The notes beneath the pieces are model-generated. The model saw only the letters and a list, made by a program, of their open reading frames with translations. It was not told the origin of the DNA and did no database searches. Positions 7,286-13,977 of a stretch of DNA of 16,538 nt are shown here, piece by piece; position 1 is the first letter of the stretch, and every line of letters starts with the position of its first letter. The stretch comes from Elusimicrobiota bacterium. Its GTDB lineage: Bacteria; Elusimicrobiota; Elusimicrobia; FEN-1173. Location: NCBI GenBank assembly GCA_016207625.1, contig JACQPF010000375.1, forward strand, positions 1 to 16,538, in the 5' to 3' direction. The position numbers were made by a program, and so were the translations under genes.

Positions 7286-9223
7286 ATGAATAAAACAACT
7301 CAGCAAATCACACCGCCCCGGAACAGCAAAGATATTCTTTGTGCCATTTACACCCGTAAATCCACCGATGAAAATATGGGAGCCGGGTTTACTTCTTTGG
7401 ACTCTCAAAAAACATATTGCCAAACATTTATAAAAAGCCGGGCCGGTGAGGGATGGCGAATTTGTCGAGAAAAATACGACGACCTTGGCTTCTCTGGCGG
7501 CAATATGGGCCGGCCCGGCCTTAAGAGACTCTTAGCCGACGCGAAGGCGAAAAAATTCCACGTGGTCGTCTGCTACAAGTATGATCGTCTAAGCCGGAGC
7601 ACTCGGGACTTCCTTCATATTTTGGATCTATTTGACCAACACGGCGTCCACTTCGTTTCGGTGACCCAACCCATTGATACGACGTCCTCAGTTGGGCGCC
7701 TTATGCGCTCAATTCTCATGGACTTTGCCCAATTTGAACGAGAAATCATCAGCGAACGGACTCGGGATAAAATGGCGGCCATGGCGAAAAGGGGGCAGTG
7801 GCTTGGGAGCCATCCGGTTTTGGGGTACGACTACAACCCCGAAGAGAAGCGCCTCAGGGTTAATCAAAAAGAGGCCAAGCAAGTTCAAGAGCTCTTTGAA
7901 ACATACCTGCATGAAGGATCACTTCAAAATACTGCTGAAGCCATCAATGAGAAGGGGTATCGGATGAAGATCTGGATATCCAGACAAGGACGGAAAAAGA
8001 AAGGTGGCAGTCTATTTCATAAGGCGAATCTTTTCTACCTTCTGACCAATCCCATTTATACAGGCAAGATTCGTTATCGAGGCCGTTTATACAAGGGCGC
8101 GCATCCCGCTATTGTCCGTGAAGATGTCTTTAAAAAAGTTCAGCAGACCCTGAAAGCAAACTTACTCGGCCGAACATTCCGCCGCAGAAAGGATGGGCGC
8201 CCATTCTATCTCCTTCAAAAAATCTTCCGGTGTGGATCATGTCATTCGGCCATGACTCCTAACATAGCCTACTCCAAAGGCAAACCGTTCTATTACTATA
8301 AATGCCTGTCTGTTATTAAAAGAGGAAGAGCGTCCGAATGCACTGTCAGGAATATTTCTGCCCCCAAAATAGAAAGATCAGTCCTAGAACGTCTTTCGTT
8401 TCTAACTGAACGCCGAGCAATCAGAAATCGAGTCGTCCGTGAAATTTTAAATCCGCCGGTCTCTCTTTTAGAGTCCAAGGTAATTGAAAAGAAAGGCTTA
8501 CTCTCAAAACTTAGCTCGAACGAGTCATCGAGGGCGAACCTGGTTCATGCGCTAGCGCACCAAGGCCCTTCCTCTGAACACGGCCAGCTAATCATGAATG
8601 GGCTAAAAAGGTTAAATAGCAAGAGAGCGGAATTGCAGGCTCAGGCGGACAGGCTAGCCGACGAAATATCGTCTCTTGAAGAGAGAAAAATGACCGGCGC
8701 GCAGATTCGAGTCCGGCTGAAAGACTTCAAATCCATGTTTCATACCTTATCTTCCACTGAGCAGAGAGAGCTGATCCATCAGGTTGTGAAAAAGGCGGTA
8801 TGCGTCAAAGCCAAGGACCCTATACAGATTCAGCTATGCGTCCGAGAGGGGGCTTCATTGGCTGCCCAACCGAGAATTCTTTCTCTCTTGGTTAATGCCG
8901 TCGTGCGTACAAATGAGATGAGTTCCGATAAAGAAAAAGCTCCTTCGATTGCCCCCATGCCAAGCCCCACTGGGGTTATGGCTAACATCCCAAAAAAGGG
9001 CCGCCTCCCTTTTGGCGAGAAAAAGACGGCGAATGGCAGAGGCATTCATCAGAGGGAATCCAAGTGGCTTCAAAAAATATGGGAATTGTCCGGCTCCGGC
9101 TATTCGGACCAGGAGATCGCGGATTGGATGAATTCTCGGGATCAGTCCAGCCGGCGTGCAGGGAAGTGGTGCCGAGTAGCGATCTGGAGGGTCCGCTGCC
9201 GGCTAAAATCTGTTACAAAATGA
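7286..9223 (+). CDS. Large serine recombinase (site-specific integrase family)
   Basis: This encodes a 645-aa large serine recombinase. The N-terminal resolvase domain (about residues 17-165) has the catalytic Ser26 in AIYTRKSTDE, the YDRLSRSTRDFL active-site segment (99-110) and the long helix motif FAQFEREIISERT (147-159). A recombinase domain follows (about 175-300), then a zinc ribbon using Cys316, Cys319, Cys340 and Cys352, and a coiled-coil region (about 394-470). A C-terminal extension (about 585-640) looks like a helix-turn-helix (GYSDQEIADWMNS). Such enzymes integrate or excise elements between short att sites. A consensus AAGGAGG (7275-7281) lies five bases before the ATG. Base composition is lower in GC than both flanking blocks. 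All key residues are present, so the enzyme is probably active. Confidence 0.93.
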   Translation: MNKTTQQITPPRNSKDILCAIYTRKSTDENMGAGFTSLDSQKTYCQTFIKSRAGEGWRICREKYDDLGFSGGNMGRPGLKRLLADAKAKKFHVVVCYKYDRLSRSTRDFLHILDLFDQHGVHFVSVTQPIDTTSSVGRLMRSILMDFAQFEREIISERTRDKMAAMAKRGQWLGSHPVLGYDYNPEEKRLRVNQKEAKQVQELFETYLHEGSLQNTAEAINEKGYRMKIWISRQGRKKKGGSLFHKANLFYLLTNPIYTGKIRYRGRLYKGAHPAIVREDVFKKVQQTLKANLLGRTFRRRKDGRPFYLLQKIFRCGSCHSAMTPNIAYSKGKPFYYYKCLSVIKRGRASECTVRNISAPKIERSVLERLSFLTERRAIRNRVVREILNPPVSLLESKVIEKKGLLSKLSSNESSRANLVHALAHQGPSSEHGQLIMNGLKRLNSKRAELQAQADRLADEISSLEERKMTGAQIRVRLKDFKSMFHTLSSTEQRELIHQVVKKAVCVKAKDPIQIQLCVREGASLAAQPRILSLLVNAVVRTNEMSSDKEKAPSIAPMPSPTGVMANIPKKGRLPFGEKKTANGRGIHQRESKWLQKIWELSGSGYSDQEIADWMNSRDQSSRRAGKWCRVAIWRVRCRLKSVTK

Positions 9224-9233
9224 TTCTGTAACA
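9211..9233. repeat. Inverted repeat TGTTACA / TGTAACA over the recombinase stop codon
   Basis: A perfect 7-bp inverted repeat (9211-9217 and 9227-9233) with a 9-bp spacer spans the recombinase stop codon TGA at 9221-9223. GTTACAAAAT within it recurs exactly at 9268-9277 and with one change (GTTACGAAAT) at 9905-9914. It may be a recombinase binding site or simply part of the 3' untranslated structure. Confidence 0.5.
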
Positions 9234-9252
9234 AACCGCTCTTCTTAGACAG

Positions 9253-9294
9253 AAAAGGCAGGTCTTCGTTACAAAATCGAAGACCTGCCTTTTT
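9253..9294. terminator. Strong bidirectional Rho-independent terminator
   Basis: A perfect stem of 13 bp (AGGCAGGTCTTCG at 9256-9268 with CGAAGACCTGCCT at 9278-9290) extends by three A-T pairs. It has a 9-base loop and is followed by a T run on the plus strand, with a matching A run on the 5' side. It lies 30 bases after the recombinase stop and should end that transcript. It could also block transcription from the other direction. Confidence 0.9.
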
Positions 9295-9344
9295 TCTTAT
9301 TTTTCCGACGAGGTGTGCGATTACCGTCAAATCACCTCATCATG

Positions 9345-9369
9345 AAAACGCTTGATTTACAAGCGTTTT
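9345..9369. repeat. Perfect 10-bp inverted repeat AAAACGCTTG / CAAGCGTTTT
   Basis: The arms at 9345-9354 and 9360-9369 are perfectly complementary with a 5-base ATTTA loop. The repeat covers the only possible start (TTG at 9352) of the following ORF. It could be an operator, an attachment or binding site, or an attenuating hairpin. The T-rich 3' arm is not followed by a long T run, so it is a poor terminator. Confidence 0.7.
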
Positions 9370-9882
9370 GCAAAGCGGGTCGATAATCCGACTGTCGTCA
9401 AAACCGGGACGGGCGAAATACTGCATTTTATTGCGGATTTACCCACTTTTGGCCTTCCGGATGTCTTCAATTTCGGCCAAGTCTGGGGTTCCCGGGGGCA
9501 AAAAACCCTTTTATTTGAAGATCAGCTAGAGGATCACCAAGCTACCCGCGCTCCCAAGCCTCCTCCCATCCAAACCTACCTGAAGCTGGCCTATGATCTA
9601 AAAAACCGCCTGGAGGACGATCCCAGACTTACCCATGCGGTATTAGGCCAGGAACTTGGGTTGAGCCGGTACGAGATCATCCGCACAATCAACCTGACCA
9701 AGCTCGCCCCTGAAATCCAAGAGCACATTCTTTCCATGCCACCTACGCAAAGGAGACGGTTACCGCTTAACAAGAAGGCTTTGCGACGGATTGCAAGCAA
9801 CCCTAATCTCCAGGCACAAATCCAGCAATTCCAACACCTTTTCAGGATTGACTTGAACCAGCGGATACTTCTGACGGCTTAG
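9352..9882 (+). CDS. Recombinase-associated HTH protein or detached recombinase C-terminal domain
   Basis: The ORF encodes 176 aa if the TTG at 9352 is used. The N-terminal part has TGTGEILHFIADLPTFGLPD and the middle has PPPIQTYLKLAYDLKNRLED. A ParB/KorB-like helix-turn-helix follows (LGQELGLSRYEIIRTINLTKLAPEIQEHIL, about residues 103-132). I recognise this arrangement as similar to the C-terminal extension or companion protein of large serine recombinases in deep-branching bacteria, but cannot prove it. No ATG starts the frame, and the only start lies inside a hairpin with no good ribosome site. A stop codon lies just three codons upstream. An overlapping out-of-frame ATG at 9342 opens a 14-codon peptide that a frameshift could join. 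It may therefore be a decayed fragment of a second recombinase. Confidence 0.55.
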   Translation: MIYKRFAKRVDNPTVVKTGTGEILHFIADLPTFGLPDVFNFGQVWGSRGQKTLLFEDQLEDHQATRAPKPPPIQTYLKLAYDLKNRLEDDPRLTHAVLGQELGLSRYEIIRTINLTKLAPEIQEHILSMPPTQRRRLPLNKKALRRIASNPNLQAQIQQFQHLFRIDLNQRILLTA

Positions 9883-9940
9883 GATCCGGCGATATCAAAG
9901 AACCGTTACGAAATGGGGTTTTTATTCCGTTGGGTTTGCA

Positions 9941-9964
9941 GGTGGTAAAGGGATTTGAACCCGG
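9941..9964 (-). other. tRNA 3'-end-like fragment, candidate attachment site
   Basis: Read on the minus strand this gives GGGTTCAAATCCC, matching the tRNA T-loop consensus (GGTTCRANNCC), followed by TT and TACCACC, which would be the 3' T-stem and a 7-base acceptor strand. Only three of five T-stem pairs form, and no anticodon or D arm precedes it, because the upstream bases are the end of the HTH gene. That is the pattern of a tRNA 3' end left by integration. It lies exactly between the recombinase block and the right-hand operon. The match is short and may be chance. Confidence 0.35.
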
Positions 9965-9967
9965 CCT

Positions 9968-10276
9968 TCATTTCAGGAGCGGGCAATCGGGGGCGCGCAT
10001 TTCCAGCACGGTTCTGGTGGCGCCCCTTAATTTCAGGGGAGCGTGTTGGCCCCAACGGGCGACGGTCGTGTAATTGACGCCAAGATGCTTGGCGAAATAA
10101 TCATAGGTCCAGCCCCTCTTGGCGAGCCAGTCTTTGAATTCTTTGGCCCGTTCCTGGGAAATCTTTTGGGCTTCCTCTTTGGTTAGTTCTCCGTCCATTG
10201 TGGCTGATTCCTTGGGGATCATGATGGGTCTTGCCCTTTTACTTCTGAACAAAAGAATATCAAAATGCTCCCTCAT
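9968..10276 (-). CDS. Small helix-turn-helix DNA-binding protein
   Basis: From the ATG at 10276 this is 102 aa, with a helix-turn-helix at about residues 55-77 (GWTYDYFAKHLGVNYTTVARW) of the Cro/XRE or MerR-like sort. The preceding helix is highly charged (LTKEEAQKISQERAKEFKDWL). Starts at 10222 and 10198 are also possible. The last has AAGGAA ten bases upstream and would give a 76-aa protein beginning MDGELTKEEA, close to a minimal HTH protein. The start at 10276 has GAGAGGGGG about ten bases upstream. The gene is separated by 188 bases from the operon behind it and may have its own promoter. A role as the element's repressor or regulator is an inference from the fold and position. Confidence 0.65.
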   Translation of the reverse strand: MREHFDILLFRSKRARPIMIPKESATMDGELTKEEAQKISQERAKEFKDWLAKRGWTYDYFAKHLGVNYTTVARWGQHAPLKLRGATRTVLEMRAPDCPLLK

Positions 10277-10345
10277 AGACAATGCACCCCCTCTCAGTTT
10301 TGCTTCAATCGGGGATTTTTCTCTCAAAAACCCCCATTCTTGATT

Positions 10346-10372
10346 GTTTTATTCGGTGCAAAGCTCTCTCAA
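10346..10372 (-). promoter_or_regulatory. Possible promoter of the HTH gene
   Basis: The 188-bp gap upstream of the HTH gene is AT-richer than its surroundings. On the minus strand it holds TTGAGA (10372-10367) and TAAAAC (10351-10346) with a 15-bp spacer, a weak sigma-70-like pair about 70 bases before the ATG. The rest of the gap (to 10464) shows only a weak hairpin, CACCA-GCG-TGGTG at 10442-10454, and no clear terminator for the operon behind it. Confidence 0.25.
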
Positions 10373-10464
10373 GTAAATAGCCATTAGGGTCCCAGGCCCC
10401 GCTCAGGCAAAACGCGAATGTCGGGGGACGGACACTGGGAACACCAGCGTGGTGCGCCGCGTCC

Positions 10465-10845
10465 CTAAGCACGGCCGCCCCGGCGGCCCCTTTTTCCCTC
10501 GTCCAAGGAGAGTAGCGTATCGATGGCCTGCCAGCCTCTCTCCACCATGGCCTCCCGGATCGCCTCTTCGTTTCGCCTCAGGAACTCCTCGCATTGCTTC
10601 GAGCTCCACCGTGGCCGCAATTCCTGGAGGTCTTCCACGGACCAAGCGGTCCGGGCGAACGAAGGCTTGGCCGGCTGGGATTGGCGGATTCGTTCCAGTT
10701 CGGCCAGGATAAGCCGCCGGCGGTGCCTAAGATCCTGCATCATCCATCTTCTTTCTTTGCCTTTCAGGACTTCGGGGGCGAATTCCAGTCCCCGCTCCGT
10801 GACTTTTTTGAATTCCTCCAATAGCCCTTCAACGGATGGTTCCAT
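10465..10845 (-). CDS. Hypothetical helical protein, last gene of the small-gene operon
   Basis: This encodes 126 aa starting MEPSVEGLLEEFKKVTERGL. The ATG at 10845 has GAGGAGG about five bases upstream, so the longer frame to 10917 is rejected. The protein is almost wholly predicted helical and very charged (KERRWMMQDLRHRRRLILAELERIRQ). It ends in a basic Gly/Arg tail (GKRGRRGGRA) that could contact nucleic acid. No known domain is recognised. It starts 13 bases after the stop of the preceding gene. The 3' end carries a GC-rich palindrome, GGCCGCC-CC-GGCGGCC (10474-10489), inside the coding region. Confidence 0.75.
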   Translation of the reverse strand: MEPSVEGLLEEFKKVTERGLEFAPEVLKGKERRWMMQDLRHRRRLILAELERIRQSQPAKPSFARTAWSVEDLQELRPRWSSKQCEEFLRRNEEAIREAMVERGWQAIDTLLSLDEGKRGRRGGRA

Positions 10846-10858
10846 CGCTCCTCCTCGC

Positions 10859-11185
10859 TCAAGTAGCCTTGCCCGGCTGTTGGCGGATGCCCTCGGCCGT
10901 GATGAGCCCGCGGTCAATAGCCCTCATGATCACGTCCTTCATGGACGCCTCGTCCTGCACTTTCCCGCCTATCCTTAACGCGATGTCGCGCACGTCGAAT
11001 GTTTTCCAGCAATCATCTCCGTCCTCGCAACCACACGTTTCTTCGCCACAAAGGGGATCGACGGTAAACCAATAGATCCGCCGGCCCAAGTTCATGTCGT
11101 CGCCCCGGTAGGTGCAATAGACCGATACCCCCTTGTATTCCAAGAATTTTTCCGGCTCGGTCCATTCGCTGGTATAAGGAACCAT
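10859..11185 (-). CDS. Hypothetical cysteine-containing small protein
   Basis: This encodes 108 aa beginning MVPYTSEWTEPEKFLEYKGV. GGAGGGGG lies eight bases before the ATG at 11185, and the upstream frame extension to 11230 overlaps the previous gene and lacks a ribosome site. Residues 20-65 (VSVYCTYRGDDMNLGRRIYWF, then a CGEETCGCEDGDDCW cluster with Cys46, Cys51, Cys53 and Cys59) suggest a small beta domain with a possible metal site. The C-terminal half is helical (MKDVIMRAIDRGLITAEGI). The family is not recognised with certainty. The gap to the preceding gene is two bases, so it is in operon. Confidence 0.75.
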   Translation of the reverse strand: MVPYTSEWTEPEKFLEYKGVSVYCTYRGDDMNLGRRIYWFTVDPLCGEETCGCEDGDDCWKTFDVRDIALRIGGKVQDEASMKDVIMRAIDRGLITAEGIRQQPGKAT

Positions 11186-11187
11186 GG

Positions 11188-11553
11188 TTATTCCCCCTCC
11201 ACTTTTTTGACTTCGAAGGCGTAGGAGCATTTTTCATCCAGCCCGAAGGTATCCTGGCCGTTCAACTTGCCGTCGTAGATGTCGTCCCGGATTTCTTCCA
11301 GGGCGTTGACGAGGTCCCGCTTGTCGCGGCCGACGATTTCCACGGTCACCCGCAAATGCCGGCCCTTTGGCCGGGCGGGGAGATGGACCCCGGCGTGGGT
11401 GTGGAAGAACAGGAACGCCTCCACCAATTCCTTCGCCCGCGGCGCGTAGTAGCCGTCGGCGCACGATTTGCAGAAGAACCTATACTGCCGGCTCGACGCG
11501 CTGATCTCGTAGCGGTCCGCCAACGGCCTCAACCTTTCCAGTTCATCCTTCAT
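11188..11553 (-). CDS. Hypothetical protein with zinc-knuckle-like N-terminus
   Basis: This encodes 121 aa. The start overlaps the preceding stop as ATGA (11553-11550), with AGGGGG upstream, so it is translationally coupled. The N-terminal part has a CxxC pair (FFCKSCADGYYAPRAKELVEAF), reminiscent of half a zinc ribbon. The second half (LRVTVEIVGRDKRDLVNALE...IYDGKLNG) looks like an alpha-beta strand-helix unit. No catalytic motif is seen and the function is unknown. Confidence 0.75.
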   Translation of the reverse strand: MKDELERLRPLADRYEISASSRQYRFFCKSCADGYYAPRAKELVEAFLFFHTHAGVHLPARPKGRHLRVTVEIVGRDKRDLVNALEEIRDDIYDGKLNGQDTFGLDEKCSYAFEVKKVEGE

Positions 11554-11951
11554 GGAATGACCCCCTGGACTTTCTCAATTTCAGACCGTAGCCAGAGGAC
11601 AACGTCCCTGTCGGCCTTCTCGCCCGAATAGTCGGCGGCCACCTCGGCCAGCGCCAGCCCGGCCTTTGCCGCCTCCACCAGGCCGGCCAGTCCACCCTTT
11701 CCCATCCTCTCCGCCCATTCAACGGGAGAAAGGCCCAACCGCCGGGCGGCCGAGCCGAAGGCGTTGACCGCCGCGACGATGAGGCGGGCATTGGCTTCCT
11801 CTTCAGGCGACGACTTGACCGCATCCTTGATGAAGACGACGGCCACGACCCTGTCATGGGCCTGGATCAACTTTCCCTCGTAATCGTTCGGGGATTCATG
11901 GAGAGCCCACGGCGTCGGTGTGGGCTGAACCTCCGCTTTTCTGGCGATCAT
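11550..11951 (-). CDS. TPTPW-motif phage-type protein (copy 1)
   Basis: This encodes 133 aa with TPTPWALHES near the N-terminus and EEEANARLIVAAVNAF at about residues 50-66. This pair of features (T-P-x-P-W followed by A-N-A-x-x-I-x-x-A) is a pattern I know from small proteins of phages and prophage-like elements, where no function has been fixed. The C-terminal half (about 67-133) is helical and Ala-rich. AAGGAGG lies seven bases before the ATG at 11951, and the preceding gene ends one base upstream. The neighbouring gene at 11953-12303 carries the same two motifs, so the two look like diverged duplicates. Confidence 0.75.
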   Translation of the reverse strand: MIARKAEVQPTPTPWALHESPNDYEGKLIQAHDRVVAVVFIKDAVKSSPEEEANARLIVAAVNAFGSAARRLGLSPVEWAERMGKGGLAGLVEAAKAGLALAEVAADYSGEKADRDVVLWLRSEIEKVQGVIP

Positions 11952-11952
11952 G

Positions 11953-12303
11953 CTAGGCCTCCTTCGCCTTCGTGAGAAGGCGTTTGATCTCGTCCAAAAT
12001 GGACGCCTCGTCGTATTTCACGTCATTGATGTAGCCGGTCCTGATCCAGGAGCGGATGTCCTCCAAGCCCTGCACCAACTCCTCGTGGCAGTTGACGATC
12101 TTGACGATGTAGGCAAGGTTCGCCTTCTGTTCCGAGGGAGAAGCGACAAGCCTCTCGGAATCCCGCGCTGTAATTTCCGCCAGGTAGATGGGCATCCGAT
12201 ACGGCCCGGTTCTGACTTTCTTTTTCGGGCCGAGCAAATAGCCGTGCCCATCGAACCAGTCATAGGACCAGGGCGTCGGCGTGTGCCGCGTTTTGGTTTT
12301 CAT
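11953..12303 (-). CDS. TPTPW-motif phage-type protein (copy 2)
   Basis: This encodes 116 aa beginning MKTKTRHTPTPWSYDWFDGH. The family features are the TPTPW motif, a central strand region (RMPIYLAEITARDSERLV), then EQKANLAYIVKIVNCHEELV and a helical tail. The ATG at 12303 has GAGGAGG nine bases upstream. A longer frame to 12471 overlaps the previous gene heavily and is rejected. Similarity to copy 1 (11550-11951) lies in the TPTPW motif and the AN...IV..VN segment. The end of this protein (LEDIRSWIRTGYINDVKYDE) also resembles the ALEEIRDDIYDGKLNG stretch of the gene at 11188-11553. Function is unknown. Confidence 0.78.
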   Translation of the reverse strand: MKTKTRHTPTPWSYDWFDGHGYLLGPKKKVRTGPYRMPIYLAEITARDSERLVASPSEQKANLAYIVKIVNCHEELVQGLEDIRSWIRTGYINDVKYDEASILDEIKRLLTKAKEA

Positions 12304-12322
12304 GCTCTTTTTCCTCCTCGCA

Positions 12323-12856
12323 TCAGTAATAGGGCTCAAATCCGTCCGGCCATCCCAACCTCCGGCAAGAGCAGCGGACCTCCGTGTTTCCGTCCTCCAT
12401 GCCGAACTTGCCATTTCGGAACTCGCCCTCCTCAAAAAACAGGTCCGCCCATTCGACCGAGCTGGTCTCAACAGAAACGTCGCCCCGGCACTCGTTGCAG
12501 ATCAGCCGATAGATCTCATGGTCGCGGTTGCTCGGCCGGCGGACAATGGTCAGGCTGTTCCGTTTGGCGTAACCCTTCAGTCCCCGGGGGACCTCCCTGG
12601 GGTTGGGGAATACGCGGACCTTGTCCCCATCAAAGGGTGAAACGATTTTCTTGGGGCCGCGCGGCCCTTTCCGGATTTCAACGTCCAACGGATAGCCGCT
12701 GTCGTTGAGGATTCCGACGCGGGTGATGACGTAACCGGGTTTCCCGCCCAACACGACCGCATCCCCGACTTTACCGTTGCCCTTGGGCGCCACCGCCTCC
12801 GGCTTCTGCTCGGGCAATTCCGTCCTTGCCCGATCCTTTTTGGTCTTGCGTTTCAT
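12323..12856 (-). CDS. Hypothetical protein with two CxxC-type cysteine pairs
   Basis: This encodes 177 aa from the ATG at 12856, which has a GAGGGGAG ribosome site. The N-terminus is strongly basic (MKRKTKKDRARTEL) and probably disordered. A beta-rich middle (KVGDAVVLGGKPGYVITRVGIL) resembles an SH3-like barrel of the KOW sort. The C-terminal part has Cys120-x2-Cys123 and Cys162-x-Cys164, which could bind one zinc. The basic tail, barrel and zinc site together suggest a nucleic-acid-binding protein, but this is inferred from composition. It overlaps nothing, with a 13-base gap to the preceding gene. Confidence 0.75.
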   Translation of the reverse strand: MKRKTKKDRARTELPEQKPEAVAPKGNGKVGDAVVLGGKPGYVITRVGILNDSGYPLDVEIRKGPRGPKKIVSPFDGDKVRVFPNPREVPRGLKGYAKRNSLTIVRRPSNRDHEIYRLICNECRGDVSVETSSVEWADLFFEEGEFRNGKFGMEDGNTEVRCSCRRLGWPDGFEPYY

Positions 12857-12869
12857 GGCTTCTCCCCTC

Positions 12870-13451
12870 TTAGACATGGCAGTCCACGCCCACGGCGACG
12901 CAGTCCGAGTGACATTCAAAAATCCGCTTGAGTTCCGCCTTCCAGCCGTCAAGATCCTTATCCTCGGGCCATGCCCGCCCGCGGTCGATCCATTCCCCCT
13001 CGGGGGTCACCACGGCGAAGCAGAGAAAGTTTTCAGGCAGGTCCCTGACCGGGACCATGTTCTCTCCGAGCCGGCGGAACTGGTCCCCGAAGTTGAAGCC
13101 GCCCCTTCCGTCGCCCCGTCGCTTCCCTGTGATCGCCCCGTTCCAGCGCCCGCCGACCGCCCAATAGTCCCACTTGGATTTTGGGTTATGGGTGAAAAAG
13201 TAGTACAGGCCCGTGTCGTCCGCCCTCCCCTCGCATCCCTTCCAGCGATCCATCTTTCCGGCCAGAGCGGCTTCGTGGACCGGATCGATCTCGTAATAAT
13301 CGGCCATCGCCTCGACCTCCACGCGGTCCATGTATTTCTTCCGAGGAGGCGCCTTCATCGTTTCGTCGTAGGGCGCCATCAACTCCCGGACCCGGCTCAA
13401 AATGTCCTGCGTTTCATTTTCCACCAAAACTACGGCGAAGAAATGGCTCAT
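12870..13451 (-). CDS. MSHF / WDYW-VGGRW phage-type protein
   Basis: This encodes 193 aa. The N-terminus MSHFFAVVLVEN, the APYDE motif (residues 26-30) and KWDYWAVGGRW (93-103) match a widespread family of uncharacterised phage proteins (MSHFTVLVI...APYDEN...WDWY.VGGRW). Its function is not known. The C-terminal part (LCFAVVTPEGEWIDRGR) contains strands typical of the same family. The ATG at 13451 overlaps the previous stop as ATGA and has GGGAGGG eight bases upstream. The longer frame to 13544 is rejected. This gene is one of the clearest links of the operon to phages. Confidence 0.85.
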   Translation of the reverse strand: MSHFFAVVLVENETQDILSRVRELMAPYDETMKAPPRKKYMDRVEVEAMADYYEIDPVHEAALAGKMDRWKGCEGRADDTGLYYFFTHNPKSKWDYWAVGGRWNGAITGKRRGDGRGGFNFGDQFRRLGENMVPVRDLPENFLCFAVVTPEGEWIDRGRAWPEDKDLDGWKAELKRIFECHSDCVAVGVDCHV

Positions 13452-13732
13452 GACTCGTCCCTCCCATCGCGGTGCTCGACTTGGTCGTAGCTGCCGATTT
13501 GTTCTTGCACTTCCTTTTGAAGCTCTTGCTGCGTTCCTCTCCAAGGCAGAGGAATTGCGGCGTAGTGTCCGCCGTAGCCGGCAAAATAGTCGGGCAGGCA
13601 GACATCAATCAGCCGCATATCGTGAGTTATGTAGGCGAAGGAGCCGCAGCTGTGCTCATCAGCTTCGGGCCGGCAATTGTTATCCCGGCAGATCTCTTGG
13701 CTCCTGTCTGTTAAATATTTGGCGAGGTTCAT
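13448..13732 (-). CDS. Hypothetical cysteine-rich protein
   Basis: This encodes 94 aa with Cys15, Cys20, Cys29 and Cys45 in the N-terminal half, possibly one zinc site. It also has aromatic and Gly-rich segments (YFAGYGGHYAAIPLPWRG). AAAGGAG lies about nine bases before the ATG at 13732. The stop overlaps the next start as ATGA, so the two genes are coupled. The family is not recognised. Confidence 0.72.
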   Translation of the reverse strand: MNLAKYLTDRSQEICRDNNCRPEADEHSCGSFAYITHDMRLIDVCLPDYFAGYGGHYAAIPLPWRGTQQELQKEVQEQIGSYDQVEHRDGRDES

Positions 13733-13746
13733 TGGCTTGAACTCCT

Positions 13747-13977
13747 TTACGCCAGCATCAGGAAAGACTTCCCATCAGGCCGGATGCCGAATAGGCGGCC
13801 GGCGCCGTTGCCTTCCTCATCGCGCGAGGCGAACAGCTTGCATCCGTCGTCCAAAACGATGACGGTCGTGGGGGTGTCCCACCCTTCCTCCTGCATTTCC
13901 TCATAGGACATTGGCCGGACGTCCACGATCTTTTTGCCGACCAAGCTGTAGCGGTCGCGCTGGGGATTATTCTTCAT
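13747..13977 (-). CDS. Hypothetical small protein (KKIVDVRPM motif)
   Basis: This encodes 76 aa from the ATG at 13977, whose first bases overlap the previous stop as ATGA. An ATG two codons upstream (13983) is also possible. GGAGGAG lies within 4-10 bases of both. The protein is a compact beta-rich domain, RYSLVGKKIVDVRPMSYEEM then TTVIVLDDGCKLFASRDEEG, and it ends in a hydrophobic strand. The pattern recalls small phage and mobile-element proteins with this opening, but no function is known. Confidence 0.75.
   Translation of the reverse strand: MKNNPQRDRYSLVGKKIVDVRPMSYEEMQEEGWDTPTTVIVLDDGCKLFASRDEEGNGAGRLFGIRPDGKSFLMLA

Noticed and set aside
9941..9964. Complete tRNA gene
   Set aside because: No D arm or anticodon arm is present on the 5' side. 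That sequence belongs to the HTH gene and the T-stem is incomplete.
10474..10489. GC-rich palindrome followed by T run on the plus strand as a terminator
   Set aside because: It lies inside the minus-strand coding region at 10465-10845, and no plus-strand gene precedes it that would need a terminator.
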